From Pseudomonas extremorientalis (lineage in GTDB: Bacteria > Pseudomonadota > Gammaproteobacteria > Pseudomonadales > Pseudomonadaceae), in assembly GCF_001870465.1 (NCBI RefSeq), contig NZ_MDGK01000041.1, positions 124,001 through 188,000 on the forward strand: 64,000 nt of DNA. Reading direction: 5' to 3'. The notes under the pieces are model-generated. The model saw only the letters and a list, made by a program, of their open reading frames with translations. It was not told the origin of the DNA and did no database searches. A program made the translations under genes and the position numbers. This document shows, piece after piece, positions 25,249 through 33,733 of the stretch. The stretch's first letter is position 1, and each line of letters begins with the position of its first letter.

Positions 25249-28200
25249 CAGCTGTCTTCTTCTATATCCAGCAACAGGTTTTCCAACGCCTCGCGGTATG
25301 CCCCCGGTTCCTGCCACATGCCACGCTGCTGGGCTTCCAGCATGCGCTCGGTCATGTCGCGCAGTGCATCGGGGTTGTGCTGTTGCACAAAGGCCCGGGT
25401 GTCGGGGTCGAGCAAGTAGGCGTCGGCCAACAGTGCGTATTGGTGATCGTCAATCAGTGCGGTGGTGGCGTCGAAGGCGAACAGATTGTCCACCGTCGCG
25501 GCCATTTCAAACGCACCTTTATAGCCATGGCGCTTCACGCCTTCGATCCACTTGGGGTTGGCGGCGCGGGAACGGATCACCCGATTCAGCTCTTCCTTCA
25601 ACGTGCGGATCTTCGGCAGGTCAGGCTGGCTATGGTCACCGTGGTAGCTGGCGGCCTTGTCGCCGCTCAGGGTTTCCACGGCAGCGAGCATGCCACCCTG
25701 GAATTGGTAGTAATCGTTGGAATCGAGCAGGTCGTGCTCGCGGTTGTCCTGGTTCTGCAAAACGGCCTGCACCTGGCTCAGGCGCTGGGCGAATTGCCCG
25801 CGGGCGGCAGTACCTTCGTCGGAACCGCCATAGGCGTAGCCGCCCCAGTTCAGGTAAACCTCGGCCAAGTCTTCACGGCTTTGCCAGAGACGCCCGTCGA
25901 TCGCGCCCTGCACACCGGCACCATACGCGCCGGGCTTGGCACCGAAGATGCGCCAGCCGGCCTGTTTTGCCGCGGCCTCTGCGTCCAGGCCCGAAGCCAG
26001 CAACGCTTCACGCTCACTGCGCACCTTGGCGGCCAGCGGGTTCAGCTCGTCCGGTTCGTCCAGCGCAGCCACCGCCTGCACCGCCGCATCGAACAGGCGG
26101 ATCAGGTTGGCAAAGGCATCCCGGAAGAAACCGGACACGCGCAACGTCACATCAACACGCGGACGATCCAGCAGGCTGACGGGCAGGATTTCAAAGTCAT
26201 CCACGCGCTGACTGCCCGTCGCCCATACAGGGCGCACGCCCATCAGCGCCATGGCCTGGGCGATGTCATCGCCGCCGGTGCGCATGGTCGCGGTCCCCCA
26301 AACCGACAAGCCGAGTTGGCGCAGGTGGTCGCCATGGTCTTGCAGGTGCCGCTCCAGAATCAGGTTGGCGGATTGGAAACCGATGCGCCAGGCGGTGGTG
26401 GTAGGCAGGTTGCGCACATCGACGGTGAAGAAGTTGCGCCCGGTCGGCAACACATCCAAACGCCCACGACTCGGCGCACCACTGGGGCCAGCGGGCACGA
26501 AACGGCCGCTCAAGGCATCCAGCAAACCGCGCATTTCTGCCGGGCCACAGGCATCCAGCCGAGGTGCCACGACAATACGCAGGCTTTCGATTACGGCCTT
26601 CACGTCCTCCCAACCGGGCTCTTCCAATTGCTCAAGCGGCCCTTCCAGGGCTTGCTCGATCAATCGCGCCGCGTAAAGCTCCAAGCGTTCACGGGTATCG
26701 CCGGCGGTACGCCACAACTGCCCGTCGATCTTCTGTAGCACCAGCGGCCGGCGTCCAGTCCAGGGTTCGGCCAGGGCGCAGTCCAGCGGGTCGAAGCCCA
26801 GCTCGAAGGCCTTGGCCAGCACGCGCAGCAAGCTCGACTGCGGGCCACGGCCATCGCCACGCGGGATGCGCAGCAGCGCCAGCAAGGTATCGATACGCAG
26901 GCGACCCTCGGGTGACTCGCCAAAAATATGCAGGCCGTCGCGGATCTGCGATTCCTTCAAGTCGCACAGGTAGGTGTCCAGGCGCGGCAACCACACGGCG
27001 GCATCGGCGTCGCTCTCCAGCTCAAGCTCCTGGTCGATGCGGGTTTCGCGCACCAGCTTGAGAATGTCCTTCTGCAGCTCCAGGGCGCGGCGCGGATCGA
27101 GCAACTGCGCTTCGTAATATTCGTCCGCCAGCAGCTCCAGGTTACGCAGCGGGCCGTAGGTTTCGGCACGGGTCAGCGGCGGCATCAGGTGGTCGATGAT
27201 GACTGCCTGGGTGCGCCGCTTGGCCTGGGCGCCCTCGCCCGGGTCATTGACAATAAACGGATATATATTCGGCAGCGGCCCCAGCAACGCATCGGGCCAG
27301 CAGTTTTCCGACAGGCCCACGCCCTTGCCCGGCAGCCACTCCAGGTTGCCGTGCTTGCCCACATGGATCACGCCGTGGGCGCCGTAGGTGTGGCGCAGCC
27401 AGAAGTAGAACGCCAGGTAAGCGTGGGGCGGCACCAGGTCCGGGTCGTGGTACACGGCGCTGGCGTCCACCTGATAACCCCGCGCCGGCTGGATGCCGAT
27501 AAACGTCAGGCCCAGGCGCAGGCCGGCGATCATCAGGCGACCGTCGCGGCACATCGGATCGTTCTGCGGCGCGCCCCAGCGCTCCAGCACTGCCTGGCGA
27601 TTGGCTTCGGGCAGGCACTGGAACATCGCCTCGTACTCGTCCAGGCCCAGGCTTTGATGGCAAGGGCGCAAGTCGAGGCTGTGCAGGTCGTTGGTGACGC
27701 CGCCGAGCAACTCGTGGATCAACGCCGTGCCGCTGTCCGGCAATACGTCCGGCAGCGGATAGCCTTCGGCTTGCAAGGCACGCAGGATGTTCAGCGCCGC
27801 CGCCGGTGTATCCAGGCCCACGCCGTTGCCGATGCGACCGTCGCGGGTCGGGTAGTTGGCGAGGATCAGCGCAATGCGTTTCTCCGCATTCGGCACCCTC
27901 GCCAACTCGACCCAACGCCGCGCCAGCTCGGCGACAAAATCCATGCGTTCCGGCGCAGCGCGGTAGCACACCACGTCCGACTGGCTGCGTTCGCTGCGCC
28001 AGGCCAGGTCCTTGAAGCTGATGGGCCGGCTGATGATGCGCCCATCCAGCTCCGGCAACGCGATGTGCATCGCCAGGTCGCGGGGGCCGAGGCCCTGCTC
28101 GCTGGCCTCCCAGCCGGGCTGGTTGTCCTGGGCACAAATGGCCTGGATCACCGCGATATCGCGGCGAAACGGGCGTAAATGCGGCGCTTCGGGGCTGGAT

Positions 28201-29009
28201 TGGGCGAAGCCGGTGGTATTGAGGATCACCGCCGCGCCGACCTCATCCAGCAGGTCCTCGACCACCGCCAGGCAGCCGGGCTCTTTCAAACTGGCCACCG
28301 CCATCGGCAACGGGTTAAGCCCCGCTGCGTGCAGGCGCTGGCAGAACACATCGATAAAACCGGTATTGGCCGCCTGCAAATGGGAGCGGTAGAACAACAC
28401 CGCCGCCACCGGCCAGTCGGCGTTCCAGTCTGCCTGCCAATGGTTCAGGCGGGCGCTGGCGTGGTGCGGGTGATAGATCGCCGTGCGTGGCAGGGTTTGG
28501 GGCTCGGCCCAGGCATAGGCGCGCCCCAGGTAGGCGCTGGCCAGGCAGCGATAGAAATCCAGGGCATTGCCCAGGCCGCCCTGACGCAGGAAGTGCCACA
28601 GCCGATCACGCTCTTCGGCACCGACGGTGCTCAGCCCGCTGAGTTCCGGGTCCGGGCGATCATCCCCCGGCACCAGGATCAGCTGCACACCGCGCTCGGC
28701 CAATTCCACCAGACGCTCGATGCCGTAGCGCCAGTAACCGATACCGCCATGCAGTGAAATCAGGATGACCTTGGCGTGGCGCAGCACCTCATCGACGTAC
28801 AAGTCGACCGAGGCATGGTTCTGCACCTGCATCGGGTTGGCCAGGCGCAGGCTCGGGTAGTCGTCGGGCAACTGCCGGGCCGCTTCGGCCAGCAGCGCCA
28901 GGCTGGAATCGCCGCTGCACAGGATCACCAGGTCAGCGGGGGTTTGGCCAAGGTCGGCAATATTGTCGTCCGAGACGAAACCACCGGGCTGGGTCCTGAG
29001 CAGGTGCAT
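25248..29009 (-). CDS. cobN: Cobaltochelatase large subunit CobN
   Basis: This 1253-aa protein is the porphyrin/corrin-binding subunit that inserts cobalt into hydrogenobyrinic acid a,c-diamide in the aerobic B12 pathway. Family segments are LHGGIGYWRYGIERLVEL near residue 90, the HVGKHGNLEWLPGKGVGLSENCWPD block near 560-585, and VWGTATMRTGGDDIAQAMALMG. The size matches CobN/ChlH proteins. It lies three bases after the cobW stop and is coupled to the ChlI-like ATPase downstream. The cobW - cobN - ChlI - ChlD unit is under a cobalamin riboswitch. Confidence 0.96.
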   Translation of the reverse strand: MHLLRTQPGGFVSDDNIADLGQTPADLVILCSGDSSLALLAEAARQLPDDYPSLRLANPMQVQNHASVDLYVDEVLRHAKVILISLHGGIGYWRYGIERLVELAERGVQLILVPGDDRPDPELSGLSTVGAEERDRLWHFLRQGGLGNALDFYRCLASAYLGRAYAWAEPQTLPRTAIYHPHHASARLNHWQADWNADWPVAAVLFYRSHLQAANTGFIDVFCQRLHAAGLNPLPMAVASLKEPGCLAVVEDLLDEVGAAVILNTTGFAQSSPEAPHLRPFRRDIAVIQAICAQDNQPGWEASEQGLGPRDLAMHIALPELDGRIISRPISFKDLAWRSERSQSDVVCYRAAPERMDFVAELARRWVELARVPNAEKRIALILANYPTRDGRIGNGVGLDTPAAALNILRALQAEGYPLPDVLPDSGTALIHELLGGVTNDLHSLDLRPCHQSLGLDEYEAMFQCLPEANRQAVLERWGAPQNDPMCRDGRLMIAGLRLGLTFIGIQPARGYQVDASAVYHDPDLVPPHAYLAFYFWLRHTYGAHGVIHVGKHGNLEWLPGKGVGLSENCWPDALLGPLPNIYPFIVNDPGEGAQAKRRTQAVIIDHLMPPLTRAETYGPLRNLELLADEYYEAQLLDPRRALELQKDILKLVRETRIDQELELESDADAAVWLPRLDTYLCDLKESQIRDGLHIFGESPEGRLRIDTLLALLRIPRGDGRGPQSSLLRVLAKAFELGFDPLDCALAEPWTGRRPLVLQKIDGQLWRTAGDTRERLELYAARLIEQALEGPLEQLEEPGWEDVKAVIESLRIVVAPRLDACGPAEMRGLLDALSGRFVPAGPSGAPSRGRLDVLPTGRNFFTVDVRNLPTTTAWRIGFQSANLILERHLQDHGDHLRQLGLSVWGTATMRTGGDDIAQAMALMGVRPVWATGSQRVDDFEILPVSLLDRPRVDVTLRVSGFFRDAFANLIRLFDAAVQAVAALDEPDELNPLAAKVRSEREALLASGLDAEAAAKQAGWRIFGAKPGAYGAGVQGAIDGRLWQSREDLAEVYLNWGGYAYGGSDEGTAARGQFAQRLSQVQAVLQNQDNREHDLLDSNDYYQFQGGMLAAVETLSGDKAASYHGDHSQPDLPKIRTLKEELNRVIRSRAANPKWIEGVKRHGYKGAFEMAATVDNLFAFDATTALIDDHQYALLADAYLLDPDTRAFVQQHNPDALRDMTERMLEAQQRGMWQEPGAYREALENLLLDIEEDS

Positions 29010-29012
29010 GGG

Positions 29013-30074
29013 TCAGACGCTGAGGGCGGCGCGCAGTTGCGCTTCGAGGCCCGCCGCGTCCAGTTCCTGGCCGATCAGCACGAGGCGCGTGGTGCGTGCT
29101 TCTTCAGCGCCCCAGGCACGGTCGAAGTGTTTGTCGAACCGCGTGCCCACACCCTGGATCAGCAGGCGCATCGGTTTGTTCGGGATGGCGGCGAAACCTT
29201 TGACGCGCAGGATGCCGTGTTGCACCACCAGTTGCGTCAGGGCATCGAGCAGCAGTGCTTCATCGGCTTGCGGCAAGTCGATGGAAATCGAGTCAAACGC
29301 ATCGTGGTCGTGGTCGTCTTCACCTTCGTGGTGATGATCGTGGTGGCTGTGGCGGCCGTCGATGTGCTCTTCGGAACCGGCGCCCAGGCCGATCAATACG
29401 TCCAGGGGCAAGCGACCACTGCTGGCTTCGACGATCTTCACCGCCGGCGGCAGCTCCTCGGCGACTTCCAGGCGCACGCGGGCCAGGTCTTCGGCATTGA
29501 TCAGGTCGGCCTTGTTGAGGATCACCAGGTCGGCGCTCGCCAGTTGATCGGCGAACAACTCGTGCAACGGCGATTCGTGGTCCAGGTTCGGGTCGAGTTT
29601 GCGCTGTGCGTCCACCTGGTCCGGGAAGGCAGCGAAAGTGCCGGCGGCGACGGCCGGGCTGTCGACCACGGTGATCACCGCATCCACGGTGCAGGCACTG
29701 CGGATTTCCGGCCACTGGAAGGCTTGCACCAATGGCTTGGGCAATGCCAGGCCGGAAGTTTCAATGAGGATATGGTCGAGATCGCCGCGACGGGCGACCA
29801 ATTCGCGCATCACCGGGAAGAATTCTTCCTGCACGGTGCAGCACAGGCAGCCATTGGCCAATTCGTAGACGCGGCCGTTGGCCTCTTCTTCGGTGCAACC
29901 GATGGAGCACTGCTTGAGGATTTCACCGTCGATGCCCAGCTCGCCGAATTCGTTGACGATCACCGCGATGCGACGGCCCTGGGCGTTGTCGAGCATGTGG
30001 CGCAGCAAGGTGGTCTTACCCGAGCCGAGGAAGCCGGTGACGATGGTAACGGGGAGTTTGGCCAGTGTTTTCAT
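29013..30074 (-). CDS. cobW: CobW-family GTPase metallochaperone
   Basis: This 353-aa GTPase has the P-loop GFLGSGKTTLLRH (15-27), the family metal-binding motif GCLCC (CxCC), NKADL for guanine recognition, and a His/Asp-rich metal-binding stretch (HSHHDHHHEGEDDHDHD). The COG0523 C-terminal domain follows. CobW is thought to deliver cobalt to the chelatase CobN, its direct neighbour three bases downstream. AAGGGC lies 6 bases before the ATG. The cobalamin riboswitch on the same strand is about 100 bases upstream. Confidence 0.95.
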   Translation of the reverse strand: MKTLAKLPVTIVTGFLGSGKTTLLRHMLDNAQGRRIAVIVNEFGELGIDGEILKQCSIGCTEEEANGRVYELANGCLCCTVQEEFFPVMRELVARRGDLDHILIETSGLALPKPLVQAFQWPEIRSACTVDAVITVVDSPAVAAGTFAAFPDQVDAQRKLDPNLDHESPLHELFADQLASADLVILNKADLINAEDLARVRLEVAEELPPAVKIVEASSGRLPLDVLIGLGAGSEEHIDGRHSHHDHHHEGEDDHDHDAFDSISIDLPQADEALLLDALTQLVVQHGILRVKGFAAIPNKPMRLLIQGVGTRFDKHFDRAWGAEEARTTRLVLIGQELDAAGLEAQLRAALSV

Positions 30075-30177
30075 CGGATGCCCTTGGGGGCGGGCATATG
30101 GGACGATTGGCGCTGCGACGGCGCGCAGCAGCGGATTTCGTCACCGGATCACCCCGCCCGGTTGAAGTAGAAAATCG

Positions 30178-30355
30178 GTTGCGAGGCAGGTCTCCTGGCT
30201 TGGGGCTTGCGGGTCTTGCGACCGGCGCTGGCTGCGCCTTCCCGCCTTGTCGGCAGTGGCGTGGCAGTCAGCTGAACCCTTTACAGTTGCGGGGGCAGCC
30301 GCGGCTTGGACCGCGTTCCCTTCTTAGCTTCGGCCTGGGCCGAAGAACCTCGAGG
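30178..30355 (-). promoter_or_regulatory. Cobalamin riboswitch controlling cobW-cobN
   Basis: Reading the minus strand, the conserved blocks appear in order: GGGAACGCGGT, TGCCCCCGCAACTGTAA, GCCACTG (30260-30254), GGGAAGGCG, and the B12 box AGCCAGGAGACCTGCC (30200-30185). The closing stem is GGTT/AACC. It lies in the 5' leader of cobW, so the cobalt-chelation operon should be shut off when B12 is plentiful. Confidence 0.92.
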
Positions 30356-30502
30356 GTGCAAGGCTACGCAGTGCTTGGGGGATGGTCAATGATGGGGTTG
30401 GGTTGGCTTGAGTACATATCCATTGCTGCGGTAACGGACATGCCCCCAGAACGCACATCCCCAATTGACTCCCCTCCCACCCCCATGCTCTCCTACACAT
30501 CT

Positions 30503-30688
30503 TGTTTCGGGTGCCCTGCAAAGGGTGAAACGGGAAACCGGTGACTCATGCACACACGCATGACAGTCCGGTGCTGCCCCCGCAACGGTAAGCGAGCGAA
30601 ACGTCATATCCACTGTGCCAGTCGGCATGGGAAGGCGACGTTTTCAGGCATTGAGCCCCTCGCAAGCCCGGAGACCGGCCCGAAAAAA
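30503..30688 (+). promoter_or_regulatory. Cobalamin riboswitch controlling cbtB-cbtA
   Basis: Plus-strand conserved blocks: AGGGTGAAACGGGAAACCGGTG, CTGCCCCCGCAACGGTAAG, CCACTG, GGGAAGGCG, and the B12 box AGCCCGGAGACCGGCC (30665-30680). They are enclosed by a P1 stem TTTCGGG/CCCGAAA. It precedes the cobalt transporter genes. Together with the minus-strand element it fills a 720-bp stretch that has no protein gene. Confidence 0.94.
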
Positions 30689-30723
30689 TCAGATAACAAA
30701 CCCGCGGTGGGCGGGCGCTGTTC

Positions 30724-30754
30724 AAAGCCCTGCGTGCCTGGCTCGCGGGGCTTT
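30724..30754 (+). promoter_or_regulatory. Hairpin in the cbtB leader (possible expression platform)
   Basis: AAAGCCC and GGGCTTT enclose a GC-rich loop between the riboswitch aptamer and cbtB. There is no clear U run. The AGGG ribosome site of cbtB (about 30784) can also pair with CCCT at 30770. Control may thus be by hidden ribosome site rather than termination; this is inference. Confidence 0.45.
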
Positions 30755-30794
30755 CATGCGCTCGTTTCACCCTGACACCTGAAAGGGACGCGCC

Positions 30795-30983
30795 ATGTCG
30801 ATCATCAGCAGCACTTCGCACGCCACCAGCAGCACCTCTACCTTGGGCCTACGCCTGACCGCCGCCATCGGTGCGTCGATCCTCGGCGCGTGCCTGGTGT
30901 ATTTCGCCGGCTTCTCGCATATCGAGGCGGTGCACAACGCTGCCCACGATACCCGCCACAGCGCCGCGTTCCCGTGCCACTGA
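30795..30983 (+). CDS. cbtB: Cobalt transporter small subunit CbtB
   Basis: This 62-aa protein has one membrane helix (LTAAIGASILGACLVYFAGF, about 22-41) and a C-terminal His cluster (HIEAVHNAAHDTRHSAAFPCH). That is exactly the CbtB pattern, in which the His-rich tail is thought to bind cobalt. It follows a cobalamin riboswitch and is 11 bases ahead of cbtA. The pair is a predicted B12-regulated cobalt importer. Confidence 0.92.
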   Translation: MSIISSTSHATSSTSTLGLRLTAAIGASILGACLVYFAGFSHIEAVHNAAHDTRHSAAFPCH

Positions 30984-30994
30984 GGCTTGCCGAC

Positions 30995-31696
30995 ATGATC
31001 AAGCGTATTGCGCAAACCGCAGGTTTCACCGGCCTTCTGGCTGCCCTGTTGCTGACTTTGCTGCAAAGTTTCTGGGTCGCCCCACTGATTCTGCAGGCGG
31101 AGACCTTTGAAAAGGCCCCGGCAGCGGCTGAGCTGCACGCACACGCCGACGGCGCAGCTGCACATACCCATGACGCCGAAGCCTGGGAGCCTGAAGACGG
31201 TTGGCAACGCGTGCTGTCCACCACGGGTGGTAACCTGGTGGTCGCCGTTGGCTTCGCCCTGATGCTGGCCGGCCTGTACACCCTGCGTGCACCGACCCGT
31301 ACCGCCCAAGGCCTGCTCTGGGGCCTGGCGGGTTATGCGACCTTTGTATTGGCCCCTACCCTGGGCCTGCCGCCCGAGCTGCCGGGCACCGCCGCCGCTG
31401 ACCTGGCCGAACGGCAGATCTGGTGGATCGGTACTGCCGCGTCTACTGCAGCCGGTATCGCGCTGATCGTGTTCGGTCGCAACTGGCTGCTCAAGGCGCT
31501 GGGCGCGGCAATCCTGGTGGTGCCGCACGTGATCGGCGCGCCACAACCGCAAGTGCATTCGATGCTGGCCCCGGAAGCACTGGAAGCGCAGTTCAAGATT
31601 GCTTCGCAGCTGACCAACGTGGCGTTCTGGCTGGCCCTGGGCCTGATCAGCGCCTGGCTGTTCCGCCGCAACCGTGACGATCGATACTCGGCGTGA
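30995..31696 (+). CDS. cbtA: Cobalt transporter subunit CbtA
   Basis: This 233-aa inner-membrane protein has a first helix TAGFTGLLAALLLTLLQSFWVAP and then a periplasmic His-rich loop (ELHAHADGAAAHTHD) likely to bind cobalt. Four or five further helices follow, including NLVVAVGFALMLAGLYTL and GLAGYATFVLAPTLGLPPELPG. I chose ATG 30995 (MIKRIAQTAG), in frame with longer alternatives that would overlap cbtB. The stop overlaps the cobE start (GTGA). Cobalt supply for the chelatase is the evident role. Confidence 0.92.
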   Translation: MIKRIAQTAGFTGLLAALLLTLLQSFWVAPLILQAETFEKAPAAAELHAHADGAAAHTHDAEAWEPEDGWQRVLSTTGGNLVVAVGFALMLAGLYTLRAPTRTAQGLLWGLAGYATFVLAPTLGLPPELPGTAAADLAERQIWWIGTAASTAAGIALIVFGRNWLLKALGAAILVVPHVIGAPQPQVHSMLAPEALEAQFKIASQLTNVAFWLALGLISAWLFRRNRDDRYSA

Positions 31697-32085
31697 AACT
31701 GGTCGTCGGCCTGGGCTGCCGGGAGGGCTGTGATATCCACACCCTGCTGGCCTTGTTTGACGCCGCCCTCGTCGAGGGCGGTATCGAGCGCCACCGTATC
31801 ACTGCGCTGGCCAGTCTTGATCGCAAACAGGAAGAACCCGGGCTACTGGCCTTGGCCGCGCTGCTGAACCTGCCGTTGCAATGTTTCAACGCTGAACGAC
31901 TGGCGATTTATGCCGACCGGCTGAGCCATAAATCGGACGTGGCTTTTGCCCACACCGGCTGTTACGGCATCGCCGAAAGCGCCGCCCTGGCCCTGGCCGA
32001 ACAGCTCGCCAACGCCCCTGCGCGCCTGCTGATCACCCGCCGGAAAACCGTCCAGGCCACCTTTGCATTGGCGTGCGCCGACTGA
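31693..32085 (+). CDS. cobE: CobE/CbiG C-terminal-type cobalamin biosynthesis protein
   Basis: This 130-aa protein starts with GTG at 31693, overlapping the cbtA stop. The opening KLVVGLGCREGCD and the later SDVAFAHTGCYGIAESAALA are the signature of the CbiG C-terminal/CobE domain. That domain takes part in the aerobic corrin pathway around the ring-contraction steps, although its exact role is poorly defined. Genetic coupling with cbtA places it under the upstream riboswitch. Confidence 0.88.
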   Translation: MKLVVGLGCREGCDIHTLLALFDAALVEGGIERHRITALASLDRKQEEPGLLALAALLNLPLQCFNAERLAIYADRLSHKSDVAFAHTGCYGIAESAALALAEQLANAPARLLITRRKTVQATFALACAD

Positions 32086-32154
32086 AAACCCGATAATCGC
32101 CCCTTTCGATCATGAGCAGATTTCATGCTCGCCCGTTTTTCATCAGGATTTCCC

Positions 32155-32901
32155 ATGACCGTCTACTTCATCGGCGCAGGCCCCGGCGACCCGGAATTGA
32201 TCACCGTCAAAGGCCAACGGCTGATCCGCAGTTGCCCGGTGATCATCTATGCCGGCTCGCTGGTGCCGGCGGCGGTACTGGAAGGTCATCAGGCAGAAAC
32301 GGTGACCAACAGCGCCGAACTGCACCTGGAACAGATCATCGACCTGATCAAGGCCGCCCATGCCAAGGGCCAGGATGTGGCACGCGTGCACTCCGGAGAC
32401 CCCAGCCTGTATGGCGCGATCGGCGAGCAGATCCGCCATTTGCGCGAGCTGGGCATCCCGTTCCAGATCATCCCTGGCGTTACGGCGGTGGCCGCTTGCG
32501 CGGCCCTGCTGGAAACCGAGCTGACCCTGCCCGACATTGCCCAGAGTGTGATCCTGACCCGCTACGCGGATAAAACCAGGATGCCGGCCGGTGAGGACTT
32601 CGACAGCCTGGCGCGACATGGCACCACTATGGCGATTCATCTGGGGGTCAACCACCTGGACAGGATCGTCGCCGAACTGCTGCCCCATTATGGCGCGGAT
32701 TGTCCGGTTGCCGTGGTGCACCGGGCGACGTGGCCCGATCAGGATTGGGCGGTCGGCACCCTCAGTGACATCGCTGCAAAAGTGGCGACCAAAGGGTTTC
32801 GGCGTACGGCGTTGATTGTGGTGGGTCGGGTGTTGGCGAGTGACAGTTTCAGCGAGTCATCGTTGTATCGGGCGGGGCATGCGCATCTTTATCGACCTTG
32901 A
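32155..32901 (+). CDS. cobM: Precorrin-4 C(11)-methyltransferase
   Basis: This 248-aa SAM-dependent enzyme methylates C-11 of precorrin-4 in the aerobic B12 pathway. The tetrapyrrole-methylase N-terminus is VYFIGAGPGDPELITVKGQ, with VARVHSGDPSLYGAIGEQ and PGVTAVAACAALL as later family motifs. I chose ATG 32155, which has AGGA 6 bases upstream, over an in-frame ATG at 32125. A 69-base gap separates it from cobE, so it may share the riboswitch-controlled transcript or have its own start. Confidence 0.93.
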   Translation: MTVYFIGAGPGDPELITVKGQRLIRSCPVIIYAGSLVPAAVLEGHQAETVTNSAELHLEQIIDLIKAAHAKGQDVARVHSGDPSLYGAIGEQIRHLRELGIPFQIIPGVTAVAACAALLETELTLPDIAQSVILTRYADKTRMPAGEDFDSLARHGTTMAIHLGVNHLDRIVAELLPHYGADCPVAVVHRATWPDQDWAVGTLSDIAAKVATKGFRRTALIVVGRVLASDSFSESSLYRAGHAHLYRP

Positions 32902-33041
32902 TATTCAACATCACAAAACAGATACAAGTAATTGATTTTATTGAGTAAATTCATTAAAAGAAATCTGACAGCCCAGCTTTCGCAATGAACACTCAACATT
33001 AGATAAATAGCGTAACCTATTGAATTTAAAGCACAAAAAAA

Positions 33042-33068
33042 ACGGCGCTCACGGGGCGCCGTTTTTTA
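33042..33068. terminator. Bidirectional terminator between cobM and nfuA
   Basis: ACGGCGC (33042-33048) and GCGCCGT (33056-33062) form the stem, flanked by an A run on the left and a T run on the right. The preceding 130 bases (32902-33031) are AT-rich and hold no gene that I can support. Confidence 0.82.
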
Positions 33069-33089
33069 TGTCCGCAGCGAACGCCTTAC

Positions 33090-33674
33090 TCAGTAGTAGG
33101 CGTTTTCTTTCTGCGTGTGGTCGGTCACGTCACGTACGCCCTTGAGCTCCGGAATACGCTCGAGCAAGGTGCGCTCGATGCCTTCGCGCAGGGTCACGTC
33201 CGCCTGGCCACACCCCTGGCAGCCGCCGCCGAACTTGAGCACGGCAATACCGTCTTCAACCACGTCGATCAGGCTGACCTGGCCGCCGTGGCTGGCCAGA
33301 CCCGGGTTGATCTCGGTCTGCAGGTAGTAGTTGATACGCTCGTTGACCGGGCTGTCAGCGTTGACGTTCGGCACCTTGGCGTTCGGTGCCTTGATGGTCA
33401 ATTGGCCGCCCATGCGGTCGGTGGCGTAATCGACCACGGCATCGTCAAGGAAAGCTTCGCTGAAGGAATCGATATAAGCGGTGAAGCTTTTCAGCCCCAG
33501 GGCGGTGTCTTCAGGCTTCTCTTCGCCAGGCTTGCAGTAGGCAATGCACGTCTCGGCGTATTGGGTGCCGGGCTGGGTGATAAAGACGCGGATGCCGATA
33601 CCCGGGGTGTTCTGCTTGGACAGCAGGTCAGCCAGGTAATCGTGGGCGGCGTCGGTAATGGTTATGGCAGTCAT
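33090..33674 (-). CDS. nfuA: Fe-S biogenesis protein NfuA
   Basis: This 194-aa carrier delivers 4Fe-4S clusters to client enzymes and helps under oxidative or iron stress. An N-terminal degenerate A-type (IscA-like) domain is followed by the C-terminal Nfu domain. The cluster ligands are in GGGCQGCGQAD (Cys152 and Cys155). The length and arrangement equal those of E. coli NfuA. It is monocistronic, between a terminator and an acyltransferase on the same strand. Confidence 0.96.
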   Translation of the reverse strand: MTAITITDAAHDYLADLLSKQNTPGIGIRVFITQPGTQYAETCIAYCKPGEEKPEDTALGLKSFTAYIDSFSEAFLDDAVVDYATDRMGGQLTIKAPNAKVPNVNADSPVNERINYYLQTEINPGLASHGGQVSLIDVVEDGIAVLKFGGGCQGCGQADVTLREGIERTLLERIPELKGVRDVTDHTQKENAYY

Positions 33675-33733
33675 GGAAACTCCTCACAGGCTTGCCGGCA
33701 GTTTACGCCAAAATATTACGCAGGTACAAAGTC

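Noticed and set aside
28776..30170. 464-codon plus-strand frame across cobN/cobW
   Set aside because: It is antisense to cobW, which has an exact P-loop, CxCC and His-rich motifs; the plus-strand product has none.
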